This document shows, one piece after another, positions 47,635 through 60,059 of a DNA stretch of 64,000 bases. The notes below the pieces were generated by a model. That model made no database searches. It was given only the letters and a program-made list of their open reading frames with translations, and was not told the origin of the DNA. A program made the translations under genes and the position numbers. The stretch spans positions 3,721,001 through 3,785,000 of the forward strand of contig JACVTC010000002.1 in NCBI GenBank assembly GCA_016946835.1, in the 5' to 3' direction. The number at the start of each line of letters is the position of its first letter. The stretch's first letter is position 1. The DNA comes from Neocallimastix lanati (nom. inval.). Taxonomy: Eukaryota > Neocallimastigomycota > Neocallimastigomycetes > Neocallimastigales > Neocallimastigaceae.

Positions 47635-47688
<54 letters not shown>

Positions 47689-48180
47689 CTAATCTATCTA
47701 AAATATTACTAATAAGAATTTATTTAATTGGCTAAAATTTTTATTACAATCTGTTAAAATATTCAAATAAAAATAAAAATACTATTCTAATATAAAGGTT
47801 TTTAATAAAATAAAATATTTTTCAATATAAAATAAAACATTTCGATATAAAATTTTATAATAAAAGTTAAAATATAATATATAAATTTTTAATTATCAAT
47901 ATATAAAAATATTATTAATACAAATTTTCATTATTAATATAAAAATAAAAAAATAAGATTTATTATTAATATTGTTAATATAAGTTTTAAATATATAAAA
48001 ATATTACTATTAATATAAGATTTAATATAAAAATTATAAAGTTTAATATAATTTTTGATCTAATTTTTAATCTTTGAATTTAAAAATTTATTAAAGTACA
48101 AAAATAATAATGTACACATAATGTATTAGAAATAAATCGTAGATTTAATTAAGAATGCATTATTTAGTACATTCTTATCA
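47331..48180 (-). repeat. 5' LTR of the gypsy element
   Basis: Second 850-bp LTR, upstream of gag on the minus strand. It contains the same 50-nt T run (A run in sense) as the other copy. It should carry the element promoter and polyadenylation signal. Confidence 0.93.
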
Positions 48181-48222
48181 GTTTATTATAAAAAAAACAC
48201 ATATAATTTTCTCATAAATAAT

Positions 48223-48608
48223 TGGCTTATCATACCAAAGGTCTCTGGATCGACCCCTACAAGTATCAAATCTTCACGATTTTTCTTCTGGATTTTGCGT
48301 GAAAGGTTAGGGGTTAAACGATACTCAGGTAGGTATGTTTTCTATATTTCTAACACTATTAGAATCCTATTGCGTAAGCCTTGTCTGAGAGGATTTACAG
48401 TGTCCAGCTCCTCTGGGATGGCAAGGACGCCACCTATAGTTGGCTCTGCTTTCCCTCGAGGATCGCGTAGGGGTGCTTCTATATGGAGTTTCTTTGCTTA
48501 TGGGGAGTTGAGAGCGCCGACGCCGTACTGGTATGGCAGTTAATCATATACCCATATTACTATATGGGGAAGACCAAAGTCTTCAGTCTATAAAAAAAAA
48601 AAAAAAAA
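48223..48608 (+). mobile_element. tRNA-derived SINE, 5'-truncated second copy
   Basis: Matches the minus-strand SINE at 14190-14621 from TGGCTTATCATACCAAAGG to the A tail (48592-48608), with a few substitutions (for example GACGCC against GACGCT near 48520). The first 35 or so nt of the head are missing, including the A-box-like block; the B-box-like GGATCGACCCC remains at 48247-48257. ATAAATAAT on both sides (48214-48222 and 48613-48621) is a possible target duplication, but weak in this AT background. The copy lies only 42 bp from the gypsy LTR. An 82-codon open frame inside it is not a gene. Confidence 0.8.
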
Positions 48609-51040
48609 TTATATAAATAATAATTTATTAAATTTTCTATTTGTTTATTTATTTATTATTATTTTTTTATGTATAATATTACATATAGTAAATTTAAAGT
48701 TACTGAGGGTAAATTAAAACATTAATTAAAACATTAATTAATTTATTTATTTATTATATTATATTATTTTATTTAAATATTTACAATCAATTGAGTATAA
48801 ATTCATAATTCAGTAAGGTATAAACTATTATAGAAATTAAGAAATGAAATAGAACATTGACAAAAAAAGATATATTATTTTATTAGTTTTTGATTTTATA
48901 TTATCTAAATATCTTTTTATATAAATATAGATAGATTAAAATTATATAAAAATAATAATGATAAAATAAAATAAAATATAAAATATATATATATATATAT
49001 ATATATAAAAAAAAGCTTCGTTTATAGTATAATAATTAATTAATATAATTATAGTAATATTTTATTATATAAATATAGATATTATATTAGTTAAATACAA
49101 TTAATAATAAAAAAAAAACATAATAAAAAAAAAGACTGTAAAATATTAAATATATATTCCCCTTTTTTTATTATTTATTTTATAATAAATAAAATGCTTC
49201 ATTTTCTTAAAATTAAATTTAAATGATAATATGAATTAAAAATAGAAAGAATTATCATAATATATAACTATTAATTAATTATTTGTAGTAAAAGTCATTC
49301 AAGCAATTAAACTATAATTATATTAATTTGGTTCTTAATAGAAATTTATTAAATTTTAATTATATTCATATTTAATATTATTTAACCAAGTTTTATCTAA
49401 ATAAATTGTTAGATTGTTAACTTTTTAAAATATAAATAATGATTTTGATGTTGTTTGAAAAAACTTTATTATTATTATTTCCATATTAAAATGAATCATT
49501 TTGTATAAAAAAAAAGTTTAATTTATTTATTATTTATTTATATTTAGTTATATATATTTAATTTTTTTATTATCTATATATTATTTATTTAGTTTAATAT
49601 AATATTATATGATTATTTTATTTTCATATAAAAAGGTTTTCCTTTTTTAAAAAAAAATTTTTTTTTATTCATATATTTTTGAATTTTTTATGAATCATTA
49701 TCAATATTAATCATAAATTAAAATTTTAATAATTAATATTTTTTATTTAAATTTTTTTTTTCTGTTTTTGTTTTACCATTTTTCCTCAATACTATATATT
49801 CTAAATTTCTGATAATTATATCGGATTAACTATTATTACCGTTCCTTTATTAATTTCAATATATTGGGATTGTAATTGTTAATCATTATCATTATATTTT
49901 CAATATTTTAATTTATTATTTTATGAAGTTTTAATTTTTTTTTTATTAAAATATAATATATATATATATTTTTTAATTTTTAAAAAATGAATTTATATAC
50001 AAATAAAATTAATTTAAACCCTCATCAATAATAATATGAAGATAAAATGATAAAAAAAAAACAAATAAAGTATTGTCAATTTTTTTTAAAAAAAAAATTA
50101 TATTTTATCTTTATTTAATTAAATTATTATACTAATATATATATAAATTTTTATAGGATTATCATATTTTTTTAATTATAATTTTATACTATATTTGTAT
50201 AACTATCATTATTGTATATAAATAATTATTGTATACCATATTTAATAATAATAATATTTAATATGTAAAATTAATTTTCCATTGTTTTAATAAATAAAAT
50301 AAATTTAAATTAAATGACTAATAATTTATCAGAATTAAAAATTTTGACATATATAGTATAGTTTTTTGTAAAAAAAAAAAATTGGTGTAACCAAAATTGC
50401 TATTTTATTTGTAAAATTGTTTTAATGGAGATTTAGCAATAAATTAAAAAAATGTAGAATAAAATGGTATAAATATAATAAACGGCAAATAATAATTAAA
50501 ATTTATATTAAATAAAATTTAATGAGATAAAAATTAATATACAATAATAAATAAAAATTTTTTTTTTTTAATTAAATAAAATATAATTATGGAAAAAAAA
50601 ATTTATTCTATAATATTTATTTTTCAATGGCGAAACTTTATAAAGTTTATAAAATATTAAAATAAAATAATTAGATAATAAATTCTTTAATAAATATTAA
50701 TAAAAATTTAATGACATTATTAATAATTCTCATATTGGAATTATAAAATATAAATTAATATTAAAGTATCAAATACACAAATAAATTTTATTTTTACATG
50801 GACTTTTTAGTTATTTTTTATATGTAACTTGGTTTGTTGTAACTCCTTTTAGGGAGACAGAAGAATAGCATTTATTAATAATAACAATATGAAATTATTA
50901 TTATTATTATTATTATTTTTTAGACTTAGAGAATAACTTTATTTAATTTATAATAATAATGAAATTATATGATTTTAATGAGAAAAAAAAATAAAATACA
51001 TGAAATAAAATATTATATAGTATAAAATTATAAAAGTGTG
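48609..51040. other. AT-rich intergenic region
   Basis: (AT)n, A and T runs, and no credible coding sequence on either strand. Slightly mixed sequence at 49780-49870 and 50840-50870 was read in all frames without a match. Confidence 0.65.
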
Positions 51041-51044
51041 TTAG

Positions 51045-51605
51045 AAACAATAGCCTCTAACTTTTCCCATTCCTCGATGATAACACCACGTCCATTATTG
51101 CGTGGTGTTATCATAAAATAATAAATATTATTATCATAATCCTTTTCTGAATCTAAAGAAACATCCAAGGATTTTTGTTCAATTATCATTGCAAACTTCA
51201 AAAAGAGATCATCTAGAAAAGGTAAAGATTTAATTTCTGTAATTTTTCAAATCTTTACAGGCAGAGATCCAGTGAGAAAAGCTAGGTACACTAACACCAC
51301 AACAAAGGGAAACATTAAGGGCAATCTTCTGAGACTATTTTTCTTTTAATGGAAATACTCATGTCAAATTTAAAACCACACATAATTCAAAAGAATCCCA
51401 ACTGATACTTAGGATATTGAAATGTTAAGTTTCTGATTTCTGAAATAAATCCAAAATCATTCTCCTTGTAAATAATTACTTTTTTAGCTTTTGAGGGTTT
51501 GAAAACATCTCTTTCCCAATAAAACTTTTTTATTTCATTTGTTTTTTTACCATTTAATTTCTTATCCAAAGTCCTTGATTCTTTAGTCCATGAGTAATGT
51601 GACAT
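51045..51605 (-). pseudogene. LINE relic: C-terminal zinc-motif region
   Basis: The minus strand from 51605 reads SHYSWTKESRTLDKKL, IKKFYWERDVFKPSKAK and FQYPKYQLGFF. These match YTWTKESRTLKRKL, IKDFYWKRDMKINSIKA and YEYPDLSYGFYW of the LINE at 24700-24905. Further 3', with frame changes, come a Cys-rich stretch ending SHWI..C (about 51270-51330) and IIEEWEKLEA (about 51060-51090), counterparts of the zinc motif and REWEDLF. It is a dead fragment of a related but diverged element. Confidence 0.75.
51077..51114. repeat. Perfect 14-bp hairpin inside the LINE relic
   Basis: 51077-51090 is the exact reverse complement of 51101-51114 (ATGATAACACCACG), with a 10-nt loop. It is unusually GC-containing for this window. 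Confidence 0.85.
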
Positions 51606-51689
51606 GAAATTATTATAAATATTAATATTTTTAAATTAAATAAATATATTTTATAATAAATAAATTAATAAATAACCTTTATATATTGA

Positions 51690-51850
51690 GTACTACGTCA
51701 CATATATAATTTACACACTCATTATTTAGAAAATTATTAATATTAACCCTATTTTTAACCAGTTAACCTATTCACTATATTATTAGTAACGATATTATTA
51801 TTTTCACTATCACTAATATTAATATTCCTGTTTTAATTATCAATAAAATA
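51690..51850 (-). pseudogene. LINE relic: Asn/Ser linker fragment
   Basis: On the minus strand GGAATATTAATATTAGTGAT and following bases (about 51840-51690) closely match the relic at 19052-19195. The match includes the GAAAATAATA, ATTAATATTA and ATATGTGACGT blocks. It lies 5' of the TWTKESRT fragment, the reverse of the order in an intact element. The locus therefore holds two separate or rearranged relics. Confidence 0.7.
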
Positions 51851-52091
51851 ATAGAATCATTTAAGTTTTTTTTTTATTTTTATTTTTTTTTTAAGTTTGG
51901 GATACATGTTTCATTATTAAATGATAAGATTTTATATATAAGATTATTGTTTTATTTAATATTTTTGTTTTATGTCTTTTTTTTTTTTAAAATTTTTTAA
52001 TTAAAAAAAAAAAAAAAGGAAAAAAAAATTATAAAAATTATAAAAATGGGTAATTATATATTATTAGGGGGGAAATATAAAGAGTTTTATA

Positions 52092-52139
<48 letters not shown>

Positions 52140-52722
52140 CTAGGAAGAGAATACACTTCTGATATATTTAAATAGATAATTTAAATTAAATTAAATAATG
52201 AATAAAAATGTTTTTTTTTTTATTTTTAGAAAATATAATGTATTAAAATAAAATAGGATACAACTCATTCATATCCAACTTATAAACTCACACAGTTTCA
52301 ACAATAGAAAAAGGAATTATAAAAACTTTATAACAGAACAAAAAAAAAAAAAAAAAAAGAAAAAAGAAAATAGAAAAATAAAATAAAATAGAAGTATAAA
52401 ATAAAATAAAAAAAAATTATTTCATACACATATTTATTTATTTATTTATTTTTAATAATTTTTATAATTTTATTTATTTTTTATAAAATAATTTACAGAA
52501 TTAAAATAATTTTTTTTTATTATTTTAATAACCTTTCACAGGTTAACTTTTTATTATTATTATTTTTTTTTAATTTTACATATTATATATATATTTTTTC
52601 CTTTTTTTTTCTTCTTTTGTCTTTTGGGATGAAATATATATTTTAATATATATATATATCTTTTTAATTTAATTTAATTTTTCTTCTTTTTTTCCTAACC
52701 CAAAACATTAAAAGGTTTTTCT

Positions 52723-52773
<51 letters not shown>

Positions 52774-52990
52774 TGTATTATTTTTCTTTGTGTTTGTCGT
52801 AATTACTTGATTTATTTTTTCTTTTCCTTTTTTTTTTAATTATTTTTTTTTAAAAAAAATTCAGAAATTAAATTTAACAATAGCACTTCTAAAAAAAAAA
52901 AAAGTAAAGAAACAATTAAAAATTTTAAATATCATTTCTTTTTAATGTTCCTTTTTTTTCATAATTTTTTAAACAAATAAACTATTGGAA
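51851..52990. other. AT-rich spacer, 3' flank of the CotH gene
   Basis: Very long T runs (52100-52136, 52737-52771), A runs and TATTTATT repeats. No gene seen. Confidence 0.7.
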
Positions 52991-55061
52991 TTAACAGTTG
53001 GTTGGAATACCACACCAGTCATTGTTTTCAACACCCCAACTACCATCTTGATCATTATAATAAACTTGGGTACATGTTGAACAACATTTATATCCTAACT
53101 TTTCAGACCAACATGGTTGTGCTTTAACAATACCACACCAGTCATTATTTTCAACACCCCATTCACCACTTTCATCTTCATAAACACTTTCAGTGTTTGG
53201 ATTACTACAACACTTGTAGCCTAAAGAAGTAGCCCAACATGGTCCATTATAAGTAGGAGTAGTTGGGTTTGATTTTCTGGTAGTAGTAGTAGTTTTCTTT
53301 GGTTTAGTTGAGGTTGGAAGTCCATTAATATATCTTTGGTCACAAGTTACACTATAGTTCTTACAAACAAATCTGTACTTATCGAGAATCCATTGCTTTA
53401 AACCATAAGAATGACTTGGAGAACCAATGAATACATTATCAATGGTAGTAAATTCACTGTTCTTATTGAATTCATCAAAAGTGTAATCACTACAGACACT
53501 ACTTGGATTCAAATTACCTAATCCTTTAGACTTAGTTTCTCTAACATATGGAGTAATAAATTCCTTAAGTTCGTCAATTCTTTCGTATAAAATAGCTGGA
53601 TTAAAAGCAGTGTCAAGAATGTCCTGAAGATTCTTAAGGAAAAGATTTTTATCTTGCATTATAACACTAAGTGGATGTTGTTTTTGAGTTTGGATCCATT
53701 CTTCATATTTAGCATTTGGCCATGTACTAACATTATTAGCACTAATACTTCTTGGACCACCAAGCATTAAACCAAGACCAAGATCTTGACCCCAGGTAGC
53801 ATCAAAATCGTAAAGAGATACTTCCCATTTACCATTTGGAATCTTATAAACGTTGTAGTTGTGACCAAAGAGAGTGTAATGATCCCATGAACCAGTAAGC
53901 CATTCTAAAATTGTAACTCTCAAAAAGTTTTCATAGTCAAAGTATTGAGCCATTTGACTAACAGAATTAGCGCTGTCAAGTTGAGATAAGAATTGTTTGA
54001 AAGCACTAGTATCTGGATTATCTTCATTTTCAGATAAACATGTGGTACCAGAGGAGGAAGTTAAAAAGGCATTTAAATCCTTACATTGTAATAAATTAGT
54101 ACTATTAACATCACCATATTCAATTTCAACATAAGATAACTTTAATGAATCCATGATTACATAAAAACCTAAATCTTCACCATTAATACTTAATTTAATA
54201 TAATTGGCAGACATAGCATTTTTAAGACCTAAACGTCCCATTACATCACAGAAAAGTTTAGAACGAATCATTGTTGGTTCTCTAGCATCAGAACGAATAC
54301 GGAATTGTTTTCTACCATAAAGAAGTTGTTTTTTACCAATCTTAATGTTGAAAGCTTGTCTCTTATAATATTGAGAGGAAACACCAGCTAATGAAAATGT
54401 AACCTTCTCGAAACTTTGGGCTTCACCATCTAAAGTAAAAACTAAACTAGCATCTTTATATTTAAAATCTTTCTTTGTGGAATCCATAACACTAACTTGT
54501 TGCTGACGTTTTTCAAGCATTTTCTTTTCTTCAGCTTCTCTCTTTTGAAGTTCACGCTTCTTTCTCCATCCGCCGAACCAACCACCACCTTGTTGACCAC
54601 CTTGACCACCTGGTTGACCCCAATTGAAACCACCTTGACCACCCTGACCACCTGGTTGACCCCAATTGAAACCACCTTGACCACCTTGACCACCTGGTTG
54701 ACCCCAATTGAAACCACCTTGACCACCTTGACCACCTGGTTGACCCCAATTGAAACCACCTTGACCTGGCCATCCAATCATACCACCACCACCGCCCATA
54801 CCGGATGGTTGTTGTATGACAGACTTCAATTTCTGATATTCTGCATCTGGCATAGTAACTGCAAAGGTTGGAACAGAATTATCAGTTCTTTCAAAGAACT
54901 CAGCTCTTTTAACACCATCAAGGAAGTCAGCGCTTACAAGGGCAGAAAAAGTAATGCATGCTATTAAATTTTATTAAATTAATATATTTTCTTTTAAAAA
55001 TAAGAAAAATATATATATATATTAATTTTAACTACTTACTTAAAACACGAGAAAATTTCAT
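52991..55061 (-). CDS. CotH-like secreted protein with Gly-rich repeats and two C-terminal dockerins (two exons)
   Basis: Model: exon 1 55061-55040 (22 nt), a 79-bp intron with GTAAGT donor and AATAG acceptor, exon 2 54960-52991; 663 residues. The first codons plus [11 protein letters not shown] form a signal peptide that an unspliced reading would miss. About residues 63-135 are Gly-rich, with four exact-length 14-residue repeats ([14 protein letters not shown]). A Lys/Glu/Arg-rich segment follows (about 139-163). The CotH domain spans about 175-555 and includes [32 protein letters not shown] and the YDFD motif (D392, D394), expected to bind metal/ATP as in spore-coat CotH kinases. A Thr/Pro/Lys linker leads to two dockerins (about 584-621 and 622-660; PCW..LGYKCC ... 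[11 protein letters not shown]). Dockerin-bearing CotH proteins are known in gut-fungal cellulosomes. Their role is unclear; phosphorylation of, or structural binding to, complex components is possible. Confidence 0.9.
54590..54766 (-). repeat. 42-bp tandem repeat, four units, in the CotH gene
   Basis: The TGGTTGACCCCAATTGAAAC anchor recurs at 54611, 54653, 54695 and 54737, a strict 42-bp period with almost no divergence. It encodes 14-residue Gly/Gln/Asn/Trp units. The homogeneity suggests recent expansion and length variability between strains. Confidence 0.92.
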
Positions 55062-56272
55062 TTTTGTAATTTTTTATATATAAATATTTGTTTAAAAAAA
55101 AGTAAAAACTTTAACCTTTCGAAATTTTATTAATTTATTATACAAAATAATTTAATATAAAAATATTCCAGTACTTTTATATTAAAAATATATAACTAAC
55201 AAAAAATAATACAATCAATATTAATTTTTGTTATAACAATTTAATTTTCAAAGTTTTTATTATTAATTTACAATATCTTTATAAATTTAATAATATTAAT
55301 TAAATTTATGAAGACTAAAATACAAACTAAAAATATTTATTATTTAGTATTATTTTTTTTAAAAAAAAAAAAAAACCTTTTTTCTTTAAAAATAATATTT
55401 TTTTTAATTTTACTAGAAAATATTAAAAATATTATTTTACTATTATTTTTTTTTTAATAATATTTATTATTAAAATTTGGGTTTGATAAAAAAAAATGAA
55501 ATTTAAGAACATTTTAAGTATTTATATATTTTTTTTTTTTAACAATTTGAAATATAATAAACTAATATTATTATATGGCAATTTCCAAAGTGGGACATTT
55601 AGTTTTGTACAAATATATTTAATATATTTATACATAATTTATTATATATAAAGTTTATATTATTCATATTTAATATAAACTAGAAATTTTATTAAACAAA
55701 GTTTTAAATTAATTAGATATATCTATTAAATAAAGTTATTAATATATTTATTTAATTTAATAAATTTATTAAATAAAATTACTAATATTTTTATTAAATT
55801 TAAATTGGTAATATATTTTACCTTTATGACATATATATTAAAAATGAAAATTCATTTATAAAATTATTTAATAATATTTATATAAATGTATTTATAAAAT
55901 AAAAATTGTAACAATTTTTTTTTATATTAATATATTAATATATAAAATATAATTTAAAAGGAAAAATACAAATTTTGTATCATATAAAAATTTTTAAATT
56001 ATTTTCTAGATTTTTTTTATATTTTTTATTTTTTTTATTACTACTGATAGTATAATATATTCTTAATATGTTTTATCATTAAGTTGTATTAATTATCATA
56101 TTTTGAGATAATTAATTTATATTGTTTTTATTATAATTTTAGTAAAAAGATACCATGTAAAAAAAAATCAAAATAAGAATAATCTATGATAAATTATGAC
56201 TTTATTTTATGATGTAATCTGTTTTTGATTCTAAAATATGCATATCTTTATTATTTTAATATTTTAGAAAAC

Positions 56273-56342
56273 AATTAATTATATCATAATATGACTATTA
56301 ATTATCAATATAATTAATAGTCATATTATGATATAATTAATT
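56273..56342. repeat. 70-bp near-perfect palindrome, 33-bp arms
   Basis: The arm 56273-56305 is the exact reverse complement of 56310-56342, with a 4-nt CAAT spacer. The arms include TCATAATATGAC, so it is not a simple AT repeat. It could extrude as a cruciform. Confidence 0.9.
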
Positions 56343-58696
56343 ATTGATAAATATTTAATTTATTAATGTAAAAAAAAAAAAAAAAAAAAAAGGAGCCATC
56401 ATGATAATATAATATAATATATGGAATATTGTATAGTTTATAATAATATATAATCCTATTTTTTCTTAGGGGTCAAAATACTGTTATTAAACTAAATTAG
56501 TGAAATTAAATTATAGTTATTATTTTAGCACATAATAATTTATATATAAAAAAATAAAATATATATAATCATATTTATTAATATAAAATTATTATCATTA
56601 TCTGTTAATTAATAATTATTTAGGATTAAATATTGTTAAAAAAAAAACATTTTATAAATATTAAAATCCAGATATTACAAGTATTACTCAATATGTTATT
56701 TTTTATTAAAATATTAAATCTGTAAAATTACATTATATTAAAATTATTATTTATCTTTTTATCATTTAAAAGAACACTAATTACAAATTGTTATAGTGAT
56801 AATAATTTCATCAACAAACATAATCTCATTTTCAATAATAGAAAAATAGAAAATTGAGTTTGTTTATTTATGTATTGAATATAATTCATAAAAATATGAA
56901 AATATATTATTAAAAAATGTATATATAAAACTATTACTTTATTATTATCAATTATTAACAATAAATAAAATAATAATAAAGAATTACTTTAATTAATTAA
57001 AATATGTTATAATAATTAATTAAAATTTGTTATAAAATTTATATTTTTATATTATTTATTATATATTATTTATTTATTTATTTATTATTTATTTAATATT
57101 CAATTAAATATGATTTATGATTTATTATTTTAGTGATGCATTATTTATTGTTTTAGTGATATATTATTTATTATTTATATATTCATTTATATATATATTT
57201 ATTTATTTATTTATTTTTTTTTTTTTTATACATAATATTTTTTGTTTTTTTTTTAATATATTTTTTTAATTTGAACATTACAATTATTTGTATTGATATA
57301 TATTTAATGACAAGAATATTTCAATTGTTTTAATAAAATAGAATCTAGTACTACATATATAATTACTCATTGTTCATTTCTGATATATAAAAAATTTAAT
57401 AAAAATAATGTATTATTATTCCAATATTTTTTTTTGTTTTTATTAAAATTTTTATATCTGTACTAATTCAGCATTGACAATAATAGGATATAATAACATT
57501 ATAATAAAATGTAAATAAAATAAAAATAAAAAATAAAAAAAAATTATTTTTACCAATTTTAAAAAATAATGAAAATTATAAAAATAGAAATATATCTTTA
57601 ATTTATTTACAAAATAAAGATTTATTGGTCAAAAATTTTTTAAAAAAACAAAATTATAATAATATAAATAATAAAAATGATATAAATAATTATCATTGTT
57701 ATTAATTTATAATTAATGGACCATTACAAGTTTTGTTACTAATTAAATTAAAGGAGTAATTAATTACAGTTCTTATTCATAATTATAAAATTTAATGTTA
57801 TATTTTTTATAAGTTTTGTAATGTCAATATAATTATGATAATTATGATATTGGATAGATATATTCATATAAAAAATTTTGAGATTTATATTTTAATTAAA
57901 AAAATTTTAATTAAAATTTTTTTTTTTTAAAAATAAATGTTTTTTTATTTAATTCATAAATTTTTATTTTTAATTAGTTTATTAGAAATATATAGTATAT
58001 AATATTTTAAAAAAAAAATAAAAAATTAGATATAAATTATATATATTAATAAATTAATCATTATTAAACCATTATTTTAATTAAGAAATGGTGTAAAAGC
58101 ATAAATTTATGTATTAATCTAGTTTTTATTGTATTAGAAATTAATTTATATATTTTTATTATGCAATTTAATCATTAATGAAAAATTAATATATATACTT
58201 TAATATAGGAAAACTTTAATATAGTAAATAATTATAAAAGAGAAAAATACTTTGAAATAGTTTTAGTTCTCTGTCCAAGAATAATAAATAGTTAATTATA
58301 GTAATTCTTGAGATCAAGATATGAAACTAAATATTAATTTTAGGAATAAATGTTAGTTTACATTTTAAATAATGATAAGTAAATGTAATTCTTCTAAATA
58401 AATAAAATTTAAATAAAATAATTTTTATAAAACATATAAATTATAACCCCCTTTTAAAAGAACAAACCTTAAAAGAACCGAACCTGAACTTCGTACTTTA
58501 TCAATATATAATAAAATGAAATGATTATTTTTATAAATTATAATTTATATTATTATTTCTCCCATTTTTTAATAAAATAGATAGAATTTTTTTTTTTTTT
58601 TTTTATTTCTTTAAAAATTGAGTCAATATAGTCAAATTAAATAAGCCTTCTGTTTAAAAAAATAATAAATAAAATTTCAAAAAAAAAAAATATTTG

Positions 58697-58697
<1 letters not shown>

Positions 58698-58784
<87 letters not shown>
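58698..58784. repeat. (AAT)n microsatellite
   Basis: About 29 pure units. It faces an (ATT)n array 70 bp downstream, so the two could pair in single-stranded form. Confidence 0.95.
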
Positions 58785-58850
58785 TCAAAATGTTAGAAAA
58801 GTCTTTTTTCTTTATTCTTTTTTTTATTAATTTTTTTTTTTTTACAATAA

Positions 58851-59092
<242 letters not shown>

Positions 59093-60059
59093 TTTATTAA
59101 ATATTGTTTTATAAAATTTTTGATATTAAAATCATAATTTTCTATATTAATTAAACTAAAATAGTTTAAATGGTTTTTAAAAGTATGTATTTCATACTCA
59201 TTTTTTATAAATATTATAAATATTAATAATTTATATGGTAAACAATCCAGTATACAGAATATATTTAATGAATACTATATCAAATTGACTTTTTTTTTTT
59301 TTTTTTAATATACACTAATATATAACTACGGTAATATGATAAAAAAAAAATTTTCTTTTTATTAATAATTAAAATAAAAAGTAATTAATTATAAATAAAA
59401 TATAAAATTAATGTTCTATTTCATGGTTTAAAGTTTAATATTAGTATCTTTTTTGTTAGAAAAATAACAATTATAGTTAATACTATATATTTATAATTGC
59501 AAAAGTTCAAAATTCATAACATTTTTAATGGTATATAATTTAATTATATTGATTTTTCATTGTATACAAATATTTAATTAATTATTATGAATAAATAAAT
59601 AAGAAAAAAAAGTTGTATTATTAAATCAATATTACATTTATATTAAATTATTAAAAAAAAAAAAAAAAAATTATATTAAAATACATAATTATAATAACTT
59701 TAATAAGCTTATTTTATTAACTACCTTCGATAAATTAAATAATAATAATAAAATTTTGTCAATTTGATAAATAATAATGTAATATTTATATTATCAAACA
59801 TTTTTATTAATTAATCTTTAATATATATATTATATTTATTGATATTATCTTTAATATTTTTTATGTTATTATTAAGTAAAAATCACCATAAGAAGATAAT
59901 TTCTTTATTTTTTCATTTTTTTTTTAAAGAAACATTTATTAATAATTGAACTATTAATTGAACTATTGAACAATTTCTAAATATATTTGTAATAATCATT
60001 AAAATCATTATAATATAAATAATATTTATATATAAACATGTTTATTATTCATATTTAAT

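Larger units (their letters stand above)
40158..48180 (-). mobile_element. Ty3/gypsy LTR retrotransposon, apparently intact
   Basis: 8023-bp element on the minus strand with two 850-bp LTRs beginning TG and ending CA, a 1.4-kb leader, gag and pol. Integrase follows reverse transcriptase/RNase H in pol, which is the Ty3/gypsy order. Both LTRs are the same length including a 50-nt T run, and no difference was noticed on reading, so insertion is recent. Gag and pol have no internal stops. It may still be active. Confidence 0.93.

Noticed and set aside
40158-48180. Gypsy element as a chromovirus
   Set aside because: Pol ends shortly after the GPF-type integrase segment and no chromodomain could be read.
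48295-48543. 82-codon frame with mixed composition
   Set aside because: Lies wholly inside the SINE; the equivalent region of the other copy is not conserved as protein and carries changes.
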